This document shows, in pieces, positions 5,761-9,077 of a stretch of 9,077 bases of DNA. The stretch is from contig JAUQQB010000086.1 of the NCBI GenBank assembly GCA_030550075.1, forward strand, positions 1-9,077, read 5' to 3'. The translations under genes and the position numbers were made by a program. The number at the start of each line of letters is the position of its first letter. Within the stretch, counting starts at the first letter, position 1. Under the pieces are notes generated by a model. It searched no databases. It saw only the letters and a program-made list of their open reading frames with translations, and was not told the DNA's origin. Origin of the DNA: Chloroflexota bacterium. GTDB taxonomy: Bacteria; Chloroflexota; Anaerolineae; Thermoflexales; Thermoflexaceae.

Positions 5761-8012
5761 GTGTCGTTGCGCCCGTATACGTCCAGGCATCCTCGACCCT
5801 GGAACGCCACCTCCACCTGATAGATCCCGGATCCCACCGGTGTGGCGACGATCGGACGCCCATCCCAGCGAACGTCAGGATCCTCCAGCGGACTGTAGAT
5901 CCAGACCTGCCCCTCTGTCCACGGTTCCCGAAGGAACTCCCAGCGTCCGTTCCTTTCTCCCTCCTCCAGCCCGATAATCTCCCGTCCCGGTGGCAGGCGG
6001 AGGGTGGATCCGATCCACTGGAACCTGGGCCGGATCGGCCGCAGGGTCCAGAGGGCAGCGCCATGAGGGGGCAGGGCCACCGGAAGTAGACCCTCCAATC
6101 GTTGCGCCGTGCGGGACCAGAACTCAAATCCCCAAACGGTTTCCGGGAGACCCAGAGTCTGGAGAGGGATCCCCGCTTGCCATGGGCGATCCTCCGGATT
6201 CAGGAGGCCGATCCACACCACCGGCGCGTCACCGAGTTCTCCGCGCAGATAGAGGATGTGGGGGAACTCCCGTTCTAACAGATCCATGACCTCCGGCCGT
6301 TGTCCGGAGGGAGGGAGCATCGCGGACCATAGCGTTAGGCGATCCTCTTGCAGCCGAAACACCGGATCGCTGTCGATCACCATCCCGCCGCTCATTGCAA
6401 CGGCGGTGATCATGAGCTGCGTTTCCTCTTCTGAAAGGAGCGTGTTCCTCGAACGCAGCAACAGGCAATCGGGATCGTTCCACCACCAGCGGCGATGCAT
6501 CCAGGCGCGGGTGAGGGTGTTGCGGACGGCGTTGCGGAGGGCGGGGAGGCTGCGCTCGCGGCGAAACGGGAAGCTCAGGCCGAACATGCGAGGCGTCCAG
6601 TGGGGCGCGACATCCGGGCCGATTCGCATGCCATCGACCCAACCGATGGCCGGGCCCAGGGGACACCCGCATCCCAGCAGGAACGCCTCTTCTCCCGCCG
6701 CCTCGCGAATGGCCTGGAGGCCCCGCCGGAGGGCCTGCGCCCGCGTGGCTTTGGGATCGTACCGGCGCCCGGGAAGGGCGGCTGCGTAAAGGAAATCCAG
6801 CTTGAGATAGGGAAACCCCCAGCGGTGAACTGCCGTATAAATCAGCTCCCGGAGCCATTCCTCCACGCCCGGGTGCGTGGGATCCAGGGCTCGAAGCCAG
6901 CGATACCAGTTGAAGCCGGCGGAGACCGGTCGTCCGCGGGCATCGCGCAATAACCAGCCGGGATGCTCCTGAGCGACCCGGGCTTCCGGCCAGACCAGGA
7001 AGGGAGCCAGCCACAGGCCGGGGGTGAAACCGGCCTCCCGGATCGCCTGGGCCAGCGGAGCCACCCCGTCCGGGAAGCGGGGGCTGAACTGCATCCAGTC
7101 CCCGACTGCCGCCTGGAACCCATCATCGATCTGGACCAGATCAATGGGAAGCTGATCCCGTCGTACGGTTAACGCCTTCAGGTTGGACCGGATATCATCG
7201 GCCTGCACGCTGGTGTAATAAAAATACCACGAGCACCAGCCGGAAGGAGCCCGATCTCGCACCCGGGGGCGCATCGCGCGGGCGACGGCCTCCGCGTAAG
7301 GCCCGAAAGGATCTGGATCGGTTACGTTCCGCCATTCCACCCAGATCCACTCTGAGGCGATCTCCTCTTCGGGGTCGATAGGGATCCCATCCAGTTCGGC
7401 GTAAACACGAAGCTGTGGGGTCTCCCGCAGGTCTAGTTCGATCTTGACGAACTGATCGGCGGTGGTGACCTGGCCGAGGATCAGCACGCGTTCCCCAATG
7501 ATCAAGGCAGCGACCAGGTCGCTCCGGTGGATCCCTCGAAGGCTGGGTGGGGTGGCGACATCGAAGGTCATGGGCGCACCCAGAGGTCCCCACAGGGTAC
7601 CGAAGTCGGAAGCGATAGCTGGGGTGGTTCCGGCGAAGCTCCATGAGTGGAATCCGTTTTGATAAAATCGCCAGTAGACGGGAGGAATGGCGGCTTCCAC
7701 CGGGCCGCTCAGAATCGCTATGCGACGCAGGGCTGTCGGAGAGCCTGCCCGGTGGCGCACCCGTAATCGGATGCATGCGGCCTCCCGGTAGTGACGCAGG
7801 ATCCGAACCGCTTCCCATCCCTCCGCCCGGAAAATTTCTTGGCGTTCCTGAAAAGGTCCATGGAGATCCTGTCCGATGGCGGAGGACTCCTCCACCAGAC
7901 GCCAGGACGCGGGCGGCCATACGAAGCCATTGATCGCTTCCAGGGCGATCTGCACCGACCAGCGGATACCGGAAGGGTCTGTGAAGGTAAGCATCGGGTT
8001 GCTTCGCCCCAT
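5757..8012 (-). CDS. GH36 family alpha-galactosidase-like glycosidase
   Basis: The 751-residue protein (start 8012) is a family GH36 glycosidase, retaining mechanism, expected to release terminal alpha-galactose from oligosaccharides. The N-terminal beta domain covers about residues 1-240. The catalytic barrel begins near SGWCSWYFYY (257-266) and continues with IDDGFQ (295-300). The nucleophile is D406 in YLKLDF, and the acid/base is D467 in MRIGPDV, following GCGCPLGPAIGWVDG. A C-terminal beta domain follows. No signal peptide is seen, so it is probably cytosolic. The open frame extends to 8141, but those extra residues come from the intergenic repeat. Two ATGs are plausible: 8012 (AAGGA ten bases upstream, preferred) and 7994. 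Substrate specificity is inferred; raffinose-synthase-like members share this fold. No sugar transporter or other sugar gene lies nearby. Confidence 0.88.
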   Translation of the reverse strand: MGRSNPMLTFTDPSGIRWSVQIALEAINGFVWPPASWRLVEESSAIGQDLHGPFQERQEIFRAEGWEAVRILRHYREAACIRLRVRHRAGSPTALRRIAILSGPVEAAIPPVYWRFYQNGFHSWSFAGTTPAIASDFGTLWGPLGAPMTFDVATPPSLRGIHRSDLVAALIIGERVLILGQVTTADQFVKIELDLRETPQLRVYAELDGIPIDPEEEIASEWIWVEWRNVTDPDPFGPYAEAVARAMRPRVRDRAPSGWCSWYFYYTSVQADDIRSNLKALTVRRDQLPIDLVQIDDGFQAAVGDWMQFSPRFPDGVAPLAQAIREAGFTPGLWLAPFLVWPEARVAQEHPGWLLRDARGRPVSAGFNWYRWLRALDPTHPGVEEWLRELIYTAVHRWGFPYLKLDFLYAAALPGRRYDPKATRAQALRRGLQAIREAAGEEAFLLGCGCPLGPAIGWVDGMRIGPDVAPHWTPRMFGLSFPFRRERSLPALRNAVRNTLTRAWMHRRWWWNDPDCLLLRSRNTLLSEEETQLMITAVAMSGGMVIDSDPVFRLQEDRLTLWSAMLPPSGQRPEVMDLLEREFPHILYLRGELGDAPVVWIGLLNPEDRPWQAGIPLQTLGLPETVWGFEFWSRTAQRLEGLLPVALPPHGAALWTLRPIRPRFQWIGSTLRLPPGREIIGLEEGERNGRWEFLREPWTEGQVWIYSPLEDPDVRWDGRPIVATPVGSGIYQVEVAFQGRGCLDVYGRNDT

Positions 8013-8042
8013 TCGGATTTGGATCCTTGGGGTAATGCTTTT

Positions 8043-8140
8043 GATCCCCCCTCCCCACGGCCCTTGGGGCCGTGGGGAGGGGGGATCCAGGGGGGTGGGG
8101 CCGCTGGCCTTATCCCTCAAAAACAAATCTGGACGGAGCA
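8043..8140. repeat. Dispersed hairpin + G-rich repeat, copy 2
   Basis: A perfect 21-bp inverted repeat (8043-8063 with 8067-8087, three-base loop) leads into a G-rich tract with runs at 8074-8077, 8079-8084, 8090-8095 and 8097-8100. This is a textbook G-quadruplex pattern on the plus strand. The tail CTCAAAAACAAATC then GGAGCA ends at 8140. It matches 1-95 in the same orientation. It lies between the divergent GH36 and cmtR genes, so it is not a simple terminator of either gene. Its right end is ten bases from the cmtR -35 box. It is read through in the frame upstream of GH36, giving a spurious Pro/Gly-rich N-terminus. Confidence 0.85.
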
Positions 8141-8149
8141 CGAGGCGGC

Positions 8150-8177
8150 TTGACCGCCATTATTTTTCGCATATAAT
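8150..8177 (+). promoter_or_regulatory. Promoter of the cmtR/P-type ATPase operon
   Basis: TTGACC (8150-8155) and TATAAT (8172-8177) are 16 bases apart, a near-consensus sigma-70-type promoter. It predicts a transcription start near 8184, inside the palindromic element at 8176-8203. On the opposite strand TTGTAT (8197-8192) and TATATG (8175-8170), also 16 bases apart, form a weaker divergent promoter candidate reading toward GH36. Confidence 0.7.
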
Positions 8178-8203
8178 ATCAGTATATGATGATACAATGA
8201 TAT
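8176..8203. promoter_or_regulatory. AT-rich palindromic operator for the ArsR-family sensor
   Basis: ATATCA (8176-8181) and TGATAT (8198-8203) form an outer inverted repeat. Inside is GTAT ATGATG ATAC (8182-8195), a second palindrome whose centre is shifted by one base. It covers the end of the -10 box and the predicted transcription start, where ArsR/SmtB repressors usually bind. The assignment to the neighbouring regulator is inferred from position and symmetry. Confidence 0.6.
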
Positions 8204-8215
8204 ATGGAGCGCGCG

Positions 8216-8584
8216 ATGTTGAGCACGGCCACCCCCAAGATCAGTGAGTTACGAGCCAAACTCTTTCGCGGCTTCGCCGACCCGTCACGCCTTGCGATCC
8301 TGGAGGCATTGCGAGGCGGGGCGCTCACCGTAAGCGAGATCGTGGAAGCCACCGGTTTGACCCAGTCAAACGTCTCCAATCACCTGAGCTGCTTACGTGA
8401 TTGCGGGCTTGTGACAGCAACCCGGCAAGGGCGATTCGTTTACTACGCCTTGAGCGACCCTCGCATAGAACAGTTGCTTCGCCTCGTCGATGAGCTGCTT
8501 GCTGACGTGGCGAAAGGCGTTTACGAATGTACATACTATATCGTAAAGGAAGAGTCCAAACATGGCCAAGACACAAATTCTTGA
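8216..8584 (+). CDS. cmtR: ArsR/SmtB-family metal sensor, CmtR-like (Cd/Pb)
   Basis: The 122-residue winged-helix repressor is expected to block its own operon and release DNA on binding Cd(II) or Pb(II). The recognition region TQSNVSNHLSCLRDCGLV (49-66) closely resembles that of mycobacterial CmtR. It keeps the Cys pair C59 and C63 (C57 and C61 in CmtR). C105 in VYECTYY can serve as the third ligand (C102 in CmtR). The alpha-5 helix lacks the His residues of SmtB-type zinc sites. The wing is TRQGRFVYYAL. The start at 8216 is chosen because GGAG lies six bases upstream; an ATG at 8204 has no ribosome site and falls next to the operator. The gene overlaps the downstream ATPase by 23 bases, so they form one operon. 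The metal identity is by analogy. Confidence 0.88.
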   Translation: MLSTATPKISELRAKLFRGFADPSRLAILEALRGGALTVSEIVEATGLTQSNVSNHLSCLRDCGLVTATRQGRFVYYALSDPRIEQLLRLVDELLADVAKGVYECTYYIVKEESKHGQDTNS

Positions 8585-9077
8585 AGTTCCCATTAAAGGC
8601 ATGGACTGCGCTGAATGCGCGCGGCACGTTCAACACGCGATTGCACAGCTGCCAGGCGTTGAGTCGGTCGATGTCCTCCTATCCTCCGGGAAAGCCGTCA
8701 TCCGGATGGACCCCACGCGCATCGATGTGCGGGCCATCCGCCAGGCTGTCGAGCGCGCAGGCTATTCGGTCCTCGATCCCGTTGCGCGACAGGCTGCTCC
8801 CATGGGCAGCTTCCCCCGCCGGATGAGGGTGTTGCTGGCCATCGTGTTCGGCGCGATCCTGGGCCTTGTGGCTGCAGGGGAATGGCTGGGCCTGTTCGAG
8901 AAGCTGAACGATCTCCTTCCCTTCCCCATCGGCATAGCCATCGTCATCGCCGGCGGCTTCCCGGTCTTTCGCAATGTGGTGCGCGCCGCCCTTCAAGGGC
9001 GGATCCTCTCCCACACACTGATGACGGTCGGGGCGATCGCAGCCCTCTCGGTGGGCGAGTGGTCCGCAGCGGCGATC
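8562..9077 (+). CDS. Heavy-metal translocating P-type ATPase, N-terminal part (runs off window)
   Basis: The frame is open from ATG 8562 to the window end (172 codons, no stop). Residues about 6-70 form a heavy-metal-associated domain with GMDCAECA (C16, C19) and the typical end ERAGYSV. Hydrophobic helices follow at about 89-108, 122-136 and 152-172. The last begins HTLMTVGAIAALSVGEWSAAA, the usual P1B-ATPase LMT...GEW segment. The CPx motif, DKTGT site and ATP domain lie beyond the window, so the ion cannot be assigned from this part. The overlapping CmtR-like sensor suggests Cd/Pb/Zn efflux (CadA/ZntA/CmtA type) in the cytoplasmic membrane. A purine-rich GGAAGAG ribosome site lies about seven bases before the start. 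Confidence 0.92.
   Translation, partial: MAKTQILEVPIKGMDCAECARHVQHAIAQLPGVESVDVLLSSGKAVIRMDPTRIDVRAIRQAVERAGYSVLDPVARQAAPMGSFPRRMRVLLAIVFGAILGLVAAGEWLGLFEKLNDLLPFPIGIAIVIAGGFPVFRNVVRAALQGRILSHTLMTVGAIAALSVGEWSAAAI

Noticed and set aside
6229..7014. 261-codon minus-strand frame inside GH36
   Set aside because: It is a shifted frame within the GH36 catalytic barrel, Arg/Pro/Gly-rich, with no family match.
5453..8196. Shared 9-mer GATGATACA in the 5434-5487 element and the cmtR operator
   Set aside because: A single AT-rich 9-mer shared by two sites with different surrounding symmetry is too weak to claim a common regulator.

Overview
The window is GC-rich chromosomal DNA from a bacterium, most likely a thermophilic Chloroflexota of the Thermoflexus type. 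That placement is an inference. It rests on base composition, the long acidic-tailed bL25, the mix of isolated metabolic genes, and the GC-rich hairpin repeats between genes. No rRNA, tRNA, CRISPR array, transposase or phage gene was seen.

Layout, left to right. Bases 1-566 hold no convincing gene. They contain a dispersed hairpin/G-rich repeat (1-95), a cluster of short GGGCAC/GTGCCC palindromes (102-220) and a good promoter (433-461). This promoter leads into a small protein with about six 15-residue repeats and a C-terminal membrane helix (567-989). Next is a DUF4258-DUF2283 pair with its own promoter, in which the DUF4258 gene is cut by one in-frame TAG (1090-1377) and the DUF2283 gene is intact (1374-1580). 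A 301-base non-coding stretch precedes rplY (1882-2538), which encodes ribosomal protein bL25. A 12-bp-stem hairpin (2710-2752) separates rplY from the convergent genes that follow.

On the minus strand, a two-gene unit runs from 5324 to 2784. It encodes an isocitrate/isopropylmalate-family dehydrogenase with a complete active site, then an 8-oxoguanine deaminase-type amidohydrolase. Its upstream region (5325-5611) has a complex inverted/direct repeat that looks like an operator, and two hairpins that probably terminate the transcript coming from the right. That transcript carries a GH36 alpha-galactosidase-like gene (8012-5757) and, overlapping its stop codon, a possible small membrane protein that seems frame-shifted at a run of five G.

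At the right end, a second copy of the hairpin/G-rich repeat (8043-8140) lies between GH36 and a divergent metal-resistance operon. The operon has a near-consensus promoter overlapping an AT-rich palindromic operator, a CmtR-like ArsR-family Cd/Pb sensor, and an overlapping heavy-metal P-type ATPase that runs off the window. The regulator probably represses its own promoter and the efflux pump until metal binds.

The metal operon, the purine deaminase/dehydrogenase unit, GH36 and rplY appear functionally unrelated. The window reads as ordinary chromosome with small decaying modules and repeats between genes. I did not find a clearly new multi-gene system. The best leads are the nonsense-interrupted DUF4258/DUF2283 module, the paired hairpin/G-quadruplex repeat, the 15-residue-repeat membrane protein, and the dehydrogenase/8-oxoguanine deaminase pairing with its repeat-rich upstream region.
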